This document shows positions 49,373-60,854 of a stretch of DNA of 64,000 nt, piece by piece. The stretch's first letter is position 1. Each line of letters begins with the position of its first letter. The position numbers and the translations under genes are program-made. The DNA lies in the NCBI GenBank assembly GCA_020002185.1, contig CM034533.1, forward strand, positions 54,555,563 through 54,619,562, read 5' to 3'. Source of the DNA: Paraescarpia echinospica (taxonomy: Eukaryota; Annelida; Polychaeta; Sabellida; Siboglinidae). A model generated the notes under the pieces. It had not been told where the DNA came from. It saw nothing but the letters and a program-made list of their open reading frames with translations, and made no database searches.

Positions 49373-51778
49373 TAACCACCATATGACTGTAGAGTGATTA
49401 TGTATCACTTGTGTAAGCTGCATGTAACCCAATGACCGTGACTAGGTCGACATTTCAGATTTTCCAGCGATGAAATCTGAAAAGGGTAATGATTCATGAA
49501 AGGGCTTAATTAAGTGAACTATATAATATATACCTAGTATAAATGCGTATTCTTGACACTTGTTTGGTTTACGATCAATGTCGCGGGCAAAACTCTTATA
49601 CTTGAAAATTGTGTATACTCTGGCGGAAGTATACTAGCCGCGCAGACAAAAACAGGTAGTGATGCAGCCGAACTTCTTTCTGGTGTAACTTCTTGGTGCC
49701 GCTTCCATTTTAATTCTTGTTGTCGTTGAACGTTCGAGTGAATTAACATCGCATTAAATGGAATTGTTGATTTGCGCATTTGTGAAGTACACGTCACTTG
49801 AGTTCCCGTCAACTTGAAAGCCCTCGGGGCCGTATAATTCGCGGAAATCGTACAATAATTGTTGTGCGCCAACGCAGTTATTGCCAGTATGTACTGACCG
49901 AAGCCTGCACGCGAAGGCGAAGACCGTTTTAAAGGTACTCAACCAATTCGACTGTTTTGCTCCTCGCGTTTCTTAGTAATTTCACAAAAAACAGAGGAAT
50001 CAAGTACTCCCCAATGATATCCTAGTTCGTTTATGCATATGTATTAGTTCGTTTTTTAAATTAATACAAAAACTGCGAACTCTTTCGTTTTTAGTAAAAA
50101 CCGGATCCGGTTTTTTGCTTCCATTTTATCTGAGTATGGACATTGAACTTTGCGTGGAATCGCGTTCTTGTCTTCTCGTGATCGCGAATTATGGGCGATA
50201 TTGACCTTTGACCCCACCCTTTGGCGCTGTTGATGTTATGGAATTCCGAGTTTCGGCAATGTGTGGACGTCCACGAACATATATGCCACCGACACAACAA
50301 AATGGGCTAAATTAGACAGACAAAAACAGTACCCATGCATAAAGGTGTATTTCTATTTGGGAACGAGGCGATCTTTTACTTTCTGACCTAACCATGAAAA
50401 CGACCACCTACAGACACCAAACTTCTCCTCACATATCTTACATACATATACACACACTACGTTACAAACACAATTATTTTACGTTCCTACAACGATCAAA
50501 TTTCGCAAAACAAACTCAAGTAAAACTCGACTTCTACGGCGGCGACTATCCGTTGCTCCGCGGTTACCATAAAATTGACATTGTGTCGAGCTTCACAGAA
50601 ATTCCGTACAATGGCGCTGTCATTACTGTAACATGTTCGCGCGCGATATAAATATTATATCGTTAATATATACGGGCGCGTGAGTGTGTGCGCGTGTGGT
50701 GGTTATAATATTGGCATTGTTTCTGTTAAAAAGTAGCTCGATTAATTAAGGCATAATTATTATCATCAGTATAGTTTACAGGTAATGAAAGGGTTCTACT
50801 TAATGTAAAAAACAAAATAAGACTTACGAATAGCCAATAATTGTGTTCCCGCGGGTCAATTCATTTTTGGTTGATGACCAACGCACGAGTCGATGCTCCA
50901 ACGAATTACACAATGTTGGGGGGGGGGGGGCATTCAGACTTAGGATGATTCATATATATTCGTTTATGTGAACATTTTGTTAAATTGTGCATTTTGCTAA
51001 GCGGGGAAAGTCATTTCCGTAATTAGTTAATGTGACAAACTGAACAAAGAAGACGCAAATCCTTATTTCTAGCTAGTTTTTTTGTGTCACCGTTAAAAGT
51101 GATAGTGACTATATTGTCTATATCGTATATGGTAGTAGCCTAAGTAGGCTTGGGATAATAGTAACAGTGTAAATGCATTATAAATTATCCATAACGATTA
51201 TGATTATTGAACCAATAATAATAGGTTGAACAAAAACAATATGTACATAATTGACTAACAACAGTAATGTAATAACTAATCTATTACTTTTATATTAAAA
51301 ATTACTATTATTGGATATTAAAAAAATTAATATGAATTCAATTGTATGTAATCTTGGTATTTAATTATTTACAAGGAAAAGAATATTCCAGTAGTTTCAC
51401 CAGGTTTTTTGATTGCCCCTTCTGTGAGTTTTTATTATGTTCAGAAAACCAGCGCCCCTCTAAAATTTAATGTCCATAACATGTATATATATATATATAT
51501 ATATATAGATAACTTTTGACCATTGGCATTGGTTGCATTTGGCAGGTAGTCGTTCATTGCACTGCAACTTTTGCAAGTACAGTGTACATTAAAATGATTA
51601 TTGTTATTTTTATTAATACATGTACTATATTTTCAGAACTCGAAGTGTGTCAACACCACATGCAGATGTGTGCTTCAAAGCTCTTCACCTTCAGGTAAAT
51701 GAGTGTTTTCAAATGTGGTTACTCTGTCACCAAACCTGTTATCAAAATTATAAATACAAGCAATAAACAAGTATGTCA

Positions 51779-52066
51779 TAGGCGGATCCAGGCGGGCCCC
51801 TCTAGACCTTAAGAATTTGACGTGTCTGCAAATCTTTTATAATGGGCCCACGTGACTGTGTCCTCCCAGACCGTTTGAAATGTGCCCCAGTTTAGGTGAT
51901 AATAATAAGCTGAAAGTTATGGCGTTTTCCAACATTACCACTCAAGTGGAGCAGGTGAAGTTATGGCAGCGTGGTAGCGAAAAAATTTAGACTACACCAT
52001 TTGGTTCGGCCACCAGTGGAGGTTTTTGTGCCCCCCAGACTCGATTTCTGGATCCATCCCCGTATG
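51779..52066. mobile_element. Putative small MITE (copy B)
   Basis: Counterpart of 36046-36333 with the same GGATCCAG-centred ends. Confidence 0.35.
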
Positions 52067-52817
52067 TGATAATTTTGTTTGTCTGCATGAGGATTTTGCA
52101 GTAATGTGTCGTCGTTAAATTGTATATTGTTGTTAGAAATGCATGTGAATTACAGTAAAGACAATGTAAAGTAAAAACATTTTATTGACACTATTTGATG
52201 AGATTGACTACAAAATAATGAAAAGTACAATACAACTACAGGTACAATCACTGCACTTGATGTGTATAATGTAATAATTTTTAACATCATATACATATCA
52301 CATGTACATAAAATGCAAAACAACAATAGAAAAAAAAATTAGAAGGAGGTTGAAAAAATGTCAGGTATATATAAAAAACAAACAGAAACTTTTATCAAGA
52401 TTCTTTGTTACAAAAAAAACAACACTAGTACACGTGATGTCAAATGTTAGTTGTAGTTTATACATGCCTTGTAAGTTTACAACTTAGTAACAATTATGTT
52501 TATTTAACAAATTTGTTTAATATCGCATGCCCATAAAATGTAAACCAATGAGAAAAAATTACTTAGGAAGATATTTAGTTGAACAAATGTACTATGTACA
52601 GGGGCTGTACATATCAAATAAAAATAACTATTAATAATCATAATTGTTTTTTTAACAAAGAATCATAATTTATGGTTCTTTGTTAAAAAAACATCAATAT
52701 GATATAACATTCGAAAATGTTGTAGTTTATGCAATGCTTGGTATGTATGTTTACAACTCGCAAATAATAATGACTAGACTAGTCAGGGTCATCGCCATGT
52801 GACTGAGAATTACATGT

Positions 52818-53053
52818 ACAATCACTACATGCTACATTGCTCAGGTTTACTCAGCTGTATGAAGAGTACCATCTACAGACCGCAATATTTTGTACGAATA
52901 GTCCTCGCATATTAATTTCAGTGTGGCTGAATGCTTCCCACATAAGTCGAGATGGTGTTCGATTTAACAAGTCTGCCAGGGAGTCAAGTGTAAAGTGCTT
53001 TGAGCAATCCTGAGGACTGGATACTACATCATATCAGAACTAACTTTGCTGAA
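52818..53053 (+). mobile_element. SINE, 5'-truncated (copy B)
   Basis: Counterpart of 37085-37320. Confidence 0.75.
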
Positions 53054-55147
53054 GTGTTGTTTATAAAATAATTAGTACAATGGGTACAGGTGTATAATCA
53101 TCATGCGAAATGAAAATATAATGTAAATTATTTGTGAAAATATAAAGTAAAATGCTGCTGTCAGTGTATCAACAGATTGTTGTTGAGAAATTTTAAAATG
53201 CTTTCAATACCATTACTTCATTACAAACTTTTGTTGTACATAACAAGTACCTGGTGTACATTGCAAGAACTCAGCTGGCTGCCACTGACTATCAGCAACA
53301 CAAAAACAATGAAACTCTACCACTGTAACAATGCTGGATAATTTATGTATTTTGTCATGGACACTGCTAAAAGTTAAAGTTTAATTGAATACAAATACCA
53401 TGTATTATCGACTTTCGATAAATGTGTCGTTACATATAAAATATCATACATGTCAGGGCCATGCTAATTGTCACTTTGTCTCCGGTATAGGTAGATGCGG
53501 ATGTACAGCAAAATGTCAGGAAGCTGGTATGCAGTACCATCGAAGACAGCGAACACATACAGTGATGTCTTCGATATTCAAACCGATGTAATTCACCGAA
53601 GAATGCTCGACATTGAACCTGTCTCACAGCATCAAGAGTTGTTGCCCGAAGACTCATGCTATATCTGCCAGACCCTGGCACCCACCGTTCCTTCACCAAA
53701 TGCCGAGCTAGTCAGGCGTCACCATATTCGTATGTCGAGCAACCTACATTCTACATTGGTTTTTAGTCAGTTAAGCTAACTGACTGACCTGGAAGCCAGT
53801 GCACACCCCATCGGCAGTGGGGAATCTGTCAACGGATGCAACACATGACACAATTGGGATCAATCGGTGGACATTCACATGACAAACCATTAATATGCAG
53901 CATGCTGCATGGCTGTACAATCTTGTCCGAGATCCTGGACAAATACAACTGCCCAGTATGCCATATTAACTTGGAGAACTAGTGGTACTAAGCACACTAG
54001 TCCAATCTCCTGTAAAGAAAAGCATATTTTCAGTAAACAAAAATAGGTATCATTGTAGTGTTGGGATTAAATAATTATGGAATGTTCATTCTCATAATCA
54101 GTAAATATAAAATAATGTTTCATGTGTGACCTGCAGCATTTCACAAGAAAAACGGCAGCAAGAAATGTGCTACTACAGCTGCATCTATACATGTTTATAT
54201 CTTAGGAACAGTCAGTGTTTACCAGGGTTGTTCCGGAGGAGGGAGGGGGTGTGTTGATACAACATGCAGGCATTAGTAGGATATGCTCTTTTTCAAAACG
54301 GTGAAACATTAACTATTTTCATGTCAGTGTCTGCCATGTGTAGCTACTACACATATGCATGTTTGACATTTTAAGGTTCTGCCTGAGGTTGAATGGTCAA
54401 GGTGAATGTCGGAAATGACAAAATGAGGTGTTATTGTGATGCTAACAGTATATTTTCCTCGCCAAGTATTCAAAGGTTCATAACATGTATGTTTACCTTC
54501 TTAAAAAATTAATAATATATTTTATAAACTTATTTCCGAGTCATCGCCATATGCTAAATACTTTTAAAGGTGTTTTAATATGCCTGTGGGTATAATATAA
54601 GTGCAGAACTCAACTTAGTTTTCCATGTCCAAGATGTTATTATTAAAATGTGTATGAAAACAAATATATATGTAAATGTGCACATTAAAATTTGTTGACA
54701 ACTTATACGTGGTTGATTGTTATAAATTTGAAATTACCTGGATTTGTCAAATGTGGGCCTCCCGCAGACTATGTTCCTCCCTGTGTCTGCCTGACCCAGG
54801 TGACCTCCTTCGCTCTTCTGCCTCGTCTCATTCCCATTCTTGGGTTGCAGTGTGGCCTCTAGCAAAATCATAATTCAAGTTACGTATTATGCATTCATAT
54901 ATTGCTGTTAAATAACACCCTTGTGTATTTGCATCGATGTTTATGTAGTGTGACAACTTACACGCATCTTCAGCAATGAATAAACGAGTCATAAAGCATA
55001 GTACTGTATAGGTAGATACAATAAACTAGCGTTGTCAAATGCTCGAGAAATGATGCAGGTTCAGTTCTCCTATAGTCCGCTAGGGGTACACTCCACTATG
55101 CCCCCCAAGTCCTCGAGCCAGAGGGCTGACAATGGAAGTGTGACCCT

Positions 55148-55665
55148 CTACATTTCCTCCACTAGTCTCCTTGGAGGTCGCCGGGTGCGACCGCCAAGTC
55201 GCCGAACAGCGGGTGTCGGAGCAGGGATCGGTGGCGGAACCTCAGCGGCCGGTGTGGGTGGGGGCGCGGCAAGCTGGAGCATCTCACGACTAGCACGAGG
55301 AGGCTGCCCGGCGCCGGACTCGGGCCTGGCCGGAGTCGCTGGCACGGGTGTAGTCGGCCTGGGTAGAGGCGACACTGGGTCGGCGGGCTGGGTCGGTGTC
55401 TCGGGTAGCATGGGCGACGGTGGCGTGGTCGTGGCGGGGGGAATGACAGATGGCGACTTGATCAACGGGGCCCTGGCGATATGCGGTGTGTACAGGCGTA
55501 GGTGTTTCCTGTTACGGAGTGTGACATGCCCCGACCCGTCCACTCGTACGACATATTGGTCGTACTGTCGTACCTCAACTACGATTCCGGTGCGGTCCCA
55601 CTTGGTTGGGTGCGGGCCAACCAGATTCTGCAGCCTTACGCAGTTGCCGATAGTGAGTGGAGGTA
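55148..55665 (-). pseudogene. Gypsy integrase C-terminal domain and tail (copy B)
   Basis: Counterpart of 39418-39935; the 131-residue piece at 55148-55543 is identical as translated. Confidence 0.75.
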
Positions 55666-57450
55666 GGACACGTGTGTGTGCTCCGACAGTCGCTCATGTG
55701 CCCTCATGTGTCGGACACGTAGTGCGTCCTCTCTTGCTTGCAGTGTTTCGCGCCACGTCCAATGGGGTAGGTACTGTCCGGGCGGTACTGGGATGAAGTC
55801 TCGGATGCGGCGTCCAAAGATGATCTCGGCAGGACTGACCTTCGACATCGGATCTGGCGTGTTTCTGTAGGCTAACATGGCCCGTTGGAATACGTCGGTG
55901 TTCAGGGAACCACCTGGGCCCGTGCTGCCAACCAGCATCCGCTTGACCGTTTTCACCCCGACTTCCGCCCTGCAGTTGCTGTGTGGGTTTGCTACGCTGC
56001 TGATGCGGTGACGTATACCCCAGTTCTGGAGGAATGTCTTTGTAGCGCCTGCCTTGAACTCAGGTCCCCCGTCCGAGGAGAGCTCCTCGGCGATGCCGAA
56101 GGTCACGAACACTCTTCGGAGCGCGGCAATGAGACCTTTGGAGCCGTCTGCGTTCTCTTCTACGATAGGCCAATTAGAGTACCTGTCCACGGCGACGAGG
56201 TAGTGATGGCCGCCGTAGCAGAAGTAGTCAGCACATATCGCCTGGAAGGGGTAGACTGGTCGTGTTGGTGGAGTAGGCGGCGAGTTTGGTTGTGACGGCG
56301 CCATGCTGTTGCACGCTGTACAGTGTGCACGTGTCTCTTCAATTGCCGAAGTCATACCTGACCAGAAGAATGACCCCTCTGCTCGCGACACCATCATCGA
56401 AATACCCTGGTGAGCCGAGTGGAGTGCCTGCAAGACACGTGCTCGGAGAGTGGGTGGTATGACGATTCTGTCCCTGTAAAGGATGACGCCGTCGTACTCG
56501 GTTAGCTTCTCCTGGTACTGGTGGTACGTGCGGATGGCACTGAGCATGGCTGATGGCGTGTCAGGAAAGCCGTTGTGGTTGACATCCACTAGAGCGGACA
56601 TGTCGGGGTCGCTCGCCGTGGCAGTGCGCACATCGTCCCATGTGATCGACTTGATGAGTTCCGTGGCCGTGGACGCGCAAGTCTGTGAGCAGCGAGGTGG
56701 CGCCGGATCGTCGCGGGATCGGAGGGCTGCGGGGGCTGCCGCGGCCACGTCATCGGGCAGATCGGGAGTCTCGGCGTCGCCCACTGGGTGTCGTGATAGG
56801 GCGTCGGCGACGGTGTTGCGAACGCCGAGGATGTGGAGCACGCGAAACCGGTACCGCAGCGACTTTTCCTTAATGTTCCGCAAGCGAGGGTTTGGGATGT
56901 CGTAGAGGGCGCGGTCACCCAGCACCTTGAGTAGTGGCTTGTGGTCTGCTGCTACCATGAGGTCCGAACACCCCAGGGTGAAATGTCGAGCCTTGTCAAG
57001 GGCGTCTACAACTGCCAGCGCCTCGCCCTCGATGGGGGCATAACGTGACTCAGCGCCGTGTGAGAAACGGCTGCCCATCAGCACTACTTTCCAGCCCAAC
57101 TTGCAGCAGAACGGTCGGACACCAGCGCAATCACAGTGTTTCTGGACTAGACAGTACCCGAGCCCTTCCTTAGACCAGTCTGTGGCGAGGCACGTCGGGC
57201 GTGACTGATCGAAAATCTCGACTCCTTGCCTGACCTGGTCGATGATCACGACTTTCGACTGCCTGAACAGGCGATGCAAATGTTCCGTCCAGGCGAACGG
57301 CTGATCTGGCGTCAGGAGGTCGCGGAATGGTTGCATTTGGTCCGCTACGGCGAAGGCATAAGCCACCTGGTTAACGAGGCCGAACCAGCTTCTGATGTGA
57401 CATTCCTCGGTGTCGGGAAGTCCTTTATCGACTGCAACACCTTCGAGCAT
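55636..57450 (-). pseudogene. Gypsy RNase H and integrase (copy B), single 604-codon frame
   Basis: RNase H: TDWSKEGLGYCLVQKH (Asp about 91), EGEAL (about 140), ADHKPL (about 169). Connection: VRNTVADALSRHP. Integrase: HSAH (344/347), CTAC (377/380), then D408 in ADYF, D460 in SSDGG and E496 in RAEVG, so all catalytic positions are kept. The frame still ends at the shared CA-slippage frameshift, so the C-terminal domain (55148-55665) is out of frame. Confidence 0.9.
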
Positions 57451-57473
57451 GGTTTCACTGACGTGGGTGCTAT

Positions 57474-58052
57474 CTAAAAGCCTGCAAACTCGACGGTGCC
57501 TTTACCGAACACAAACTTGTCCGGATTCTGCGTGATGCCATTGCGGCCACACGTGTCCAGCCACTGCACTGCCTGCCAAAAGGCCTGCTCGATGTTGTCC
57601 GCCCACAGTAGGGTATCGTCGATGCATTTTGTCTTGTTGGGTATGTGGGCGACGATCTCATCGAACCGCCGTGTGAAGCCATCGCCAGACGCCACATATC
57701 CTTGGGGTGCTGAGCGGTATCGATATCGGCCCCAAGGCGATATGAACGTCGTGAGGTGGCGGTCGTCGGGGTGGAGTGGGACAGCGTGGTAGCCGTTCCA
57801 GGCGTCACACACCGTTTTCTTTGTTCCATGAGGCACCGATCTCGCTTGGTGAAAGGGTCTCTGGGTGTGGTGGGTCTCCCTGGTGGCACTAGCGTTAAGG
57901 GCCTGGAGATCCACAGTCCGTCGAGGCTTCCCGTTCTTCTTTGCGCCGATAACCATGCGATGACACCAGTGAATCGGGACGTCGATCAGTGTGTGGCAGG
58001 CGACAGGCTTGGCGTCTGGGTCAATCATTAGCCGGAGTGGCGGGCCCTCCAT
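57474..58052 (-). pseudogene. Gypsy reverse transcriptase region (copy B)
   Basis: Same as 41744-42322, with LDTCGRNG where copy A has LDTYGRNG. Catalytic box CIDDTLLW. Ends at the shared TAG after EFAGF. Confidence 0.85.
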
Positions 58053-58064
58053 CGGGAGGAGAGG

Positions 58065-58796
58065 CTAGTGGTGACACGTGTTGAATGTGCTAGCCGTGTA
58101 GTGCGACAGCAACCACTGCTCCAGTTTTCTGCGGTTGTCCTCAATGGCTGGATAGGGCAGCTCTTGCGGAGGCAGTGGTGGAGGTTGACGGCGGGGGCAC
58201 TCACAGGCCGCGGTCATCGACGACTCTGAGGCGGCGCTGCACGTGTTCACCTCCGCTAAGGGCTGTTGGCTTTGGCCGACGTCAGGGAAGTTACGCGACC
58301 CAATGCCTAGCGCCACACATGCTCCTCGAGACAAGAAGAAGTCGCTCGTGTCTCGACATATGTAGACAATTTGGCGTGTTTCTGTGCCACCTGGAGAAGC
58401 GGAGTCTGATAGGCGCAGGGCGATCGCCCCGATTATGTCCAGATTGTTTCCGTTGGCAGCTGACATCTGCAGACGTCTTTTGCTCAGGCATTGCTCGGTG
58501 AGTCCGAGCTTGGAGAGTAGATTCGTCCCAGCCAGGCACGATTGGCAGTCTGTATCAGCCACTACCGACACCAACGCAGCATTAGTCGGACGCCTCAGTG
58601 GCGTGCGGAGGCCGAGAGCGCGAGTGTCGCACGGGTAGTGAGTGATGTATAACGACAGTGTAGGTTGTGGGGCCGAGGATTTCTTCACCCACGTGTCTTG
58701 AGTGGCGTCGTAAACGCAGTGTTCGAGTTTGAAGTCCCCGAGGTTGCAGACGATCACTAGAGTATCGATATATGAAGGAGTTGTACAATTTATCAT
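58065..58796 (-). pseudogene. Gypsy protease region (copy B)
   Basis: Same as 42335-43066, with at least two amino-acid differences (RQIVY for RQSVY, LGIGS for LGIVS). The DTD active-site change is shared. Confidence 0.8.
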
Positions 58797-58830
58797 AACA
58801 ACTGAAATCAGTCAGAAAGCTTCCGCTCGT

Positions 58831-58915
58831 CCCCCTAGCTCAGTGGGTAGGCGCGATGGTTACTTGTCGTTTATTTTACAATCGAGCGACGCCGGTTCAA
58901 TCCTGACAGCATGCA
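58831..58915 (+). ncRNA. tRNA-like sequence (copy B)
   Basis: Counterpart of 43101-43185 with the same A and B boxes. Confidence 0.45.
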
Positions 58916-58923
58916 AACCTTTG

Positions 58924-59335
58924 ATTTTCTTTTAACTTTTTTTGTTTATGTTTTCACGAAGTAATATCAACCAAATCATGTTATACTATAATGCAGTTTG
59001 TAAATATTTTTTAATTTTTGTAATAATTATTTATTCGCCACAAAAATGAAAATATGGTCATTATATATAACGATGTTTCTAAATTGTATTTATCCAGACA
59101 GATCTCAATCTGTTTTCACATATATAATTACAATGTATTACCGTACAATATATTTACAATTAATAAATTATATATTCATTACATTATATTTGTTTGGATA
59201 AATAAAATTTAGAAACATCGTTATATAATGACCATATTTTCATTTTTTTTTAATTATTTACGAACAGTGCATTATAGTATAAAATGATTTTGTTGATATT
59301 ACTTCGTGAAAACATAAAAAAGTGTAAAGAAAATC
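58924..59335. mobile_element. Hairpin MITE (copy B)
   Basis: Counterpart of 43194-43605, with small changes in the right arm and at its outer end. Confidence 0.85.
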
Positions 59336-60579
59336 TATATATATCGTTAGCACAGGCTTTGCGCAAGCACATTTTATAGGTCTAGGGCAGCACATGCCTT
59401 CCAGCCCCCCCAGCTCATTCCCACGCCCTTGACCAAATTGTAACAAAATACAATTGATTCAGCAAACTCCTGCTGTTAGTTATGTAATGGAACCAACAAG
59501 ATAGTTTGCCAGTAAATTTATTTACGTTAAAAATGGGCCACAGCATTCCTAATGTTCTTGTGTAACTTCTGTCAAGTTGTTTACTGAGGACATTCATGTT
59601 GTCATTGTCAATGATTCACATCCGTTTTTTATTTTTCCATTTACACTATTTTAGGTATTTTAATGTGTTGTGAAATGCCACAAACAAATGTGGATCTGGT
59701 GTTACTTCAAATAAAATATATTATATAATAATACATTTTATATATTTCATTTGATATAATATATATTATTATAGAGGATCACACCCTCCACGGTTGTCAT
59801 GATACAAGTACAGACTTCCATCATTTGTTTTCTGTTAAATCTGCTTCCTCAACTTGGCTACTCATTTGCCAAACCGACAAATAACCTTCAAAACACTGAG
59901 CTTGTCAGCCCACGTGGTTTTCAAGAAAGCAACAAACGGCGGCAACGTACAGAAGCACATGCATATTGTATCGCGATTTCGTGTGAATACTGCTGTTAAA
60001 TAGAATTTATTGCTACAGACATCCACAACGAAGAAGGATAAAACACTCTTTATTATACACTTATAGTACATGCCACATATACCCATTAAAATGGTGCTGT
60101 AAAATTCACCTAACAGAGCAAATTTCTTATGTACAAATAGGATTGGCTCAGTTTGATGTATATACCGCCTCGATTATTTGACTTCTTGTTCTCTCTCTTA
60201 ATGTAACTAAAACCATGTCAACTACAAAGTGTACGCACACTGGCCATCCTAACAATTGTTATATATATATAAAATCCTAAAGGCAGTAATACAGACCATC
60301 GATCAAACTGTTGCTGCATTAGGCAGACCACTGTTTAAAGCAAACAAAAGCCGGTCTTAGTTTTGAGCCATGATTGCATTTAGTTTAAAATTATAAATGT
60401 CAATATACATAGTATAATCAGAAATATGTGTAATTATTTGCATAACAAATAATATTGTTGCTGCATTGTTTTTGAAGGCTGTATACGTATCTGACATAAT
60501 GACATTATATGCACAACTGGTCTGTGTATGCTGCATTTAGGAATGTATATATATATACATACATATATGTGTGTGTATG

Positions 60580-60613
<34 letters not shown>

Positions 60614-60680
60614 TGTATACACATATATATATATTTATGTATATATATATAAAGATATATGAGTATGCAGTATATAACAA
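59336..60680. other. AT-rich non-coding stretch (copy B)
   Basis: Counterpart of 43606-44960. One clear difference is an 8-bp deletion near 59683 (CAAACAAATG against CAAAGGCACAAACAAATG). Includes the TA/TG array at about 60545-60658. Confidence 0.5.
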
Positions 60681-60699
60681 TTTATTGCAAGTTTTTATT
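60681..60699 (-). terminator. Two poly(A) signals of the ORP gene
   Basis: AATAAA on the minus strand at 60694-60699 and 60681-60686, about 55-70 nt beyond the stop codon. Confidence 0.65.
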
Positions 60700-60751
60700 T
60701 CCTCTCCCCAACCATCAAACATCATGTCTCGTCTTGCTAAGCTAAGATCAC

Positions 60752-60854
60752 TCAGAATATGTCTGGGCATTTATTCCAGTCCCGTTGCCAGTAATCAGAT
60801 GAACAAATCCAGTCCTCCCGTCCTATCTCTTCATGCATCATCCATGAGAACCAT
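60752..60854 (-). CDS. ORP terminal exon
   Basis: 103 nt. One base completes Ile, then 33 codons ending CPDIF and TGA at 60752-60754. Its phase fits the preceding exon exactly. Confidence 0.9.

Larger units (their letters stand above)
49373..55080. other. Copy B non-coding block
   Basis: Near-identical counterpart of 33598-39350. It holds the mini-exon candidate (51637-51694, plus), MITE (51779-52066), hairpin (52647-52691), SINE (52818-53053, plus), TA run (51483-51505), a 13-G run near 50928-50940 and the minus-strand exon candidate (54738-54858). Confidence 0.6.
55080..58800 (-). mobile_element. Ty3/Gypsy pol remnant (copy B)
   Basis: Counterpart of 39350-43070 with the same protease DTD change, the two shared TAG breaks, the 4-nt deletion and the CA slippage. 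These therefore predate the split of A and B. Copy B lacks the extra TAG in RNase H. Confidence 0.88.
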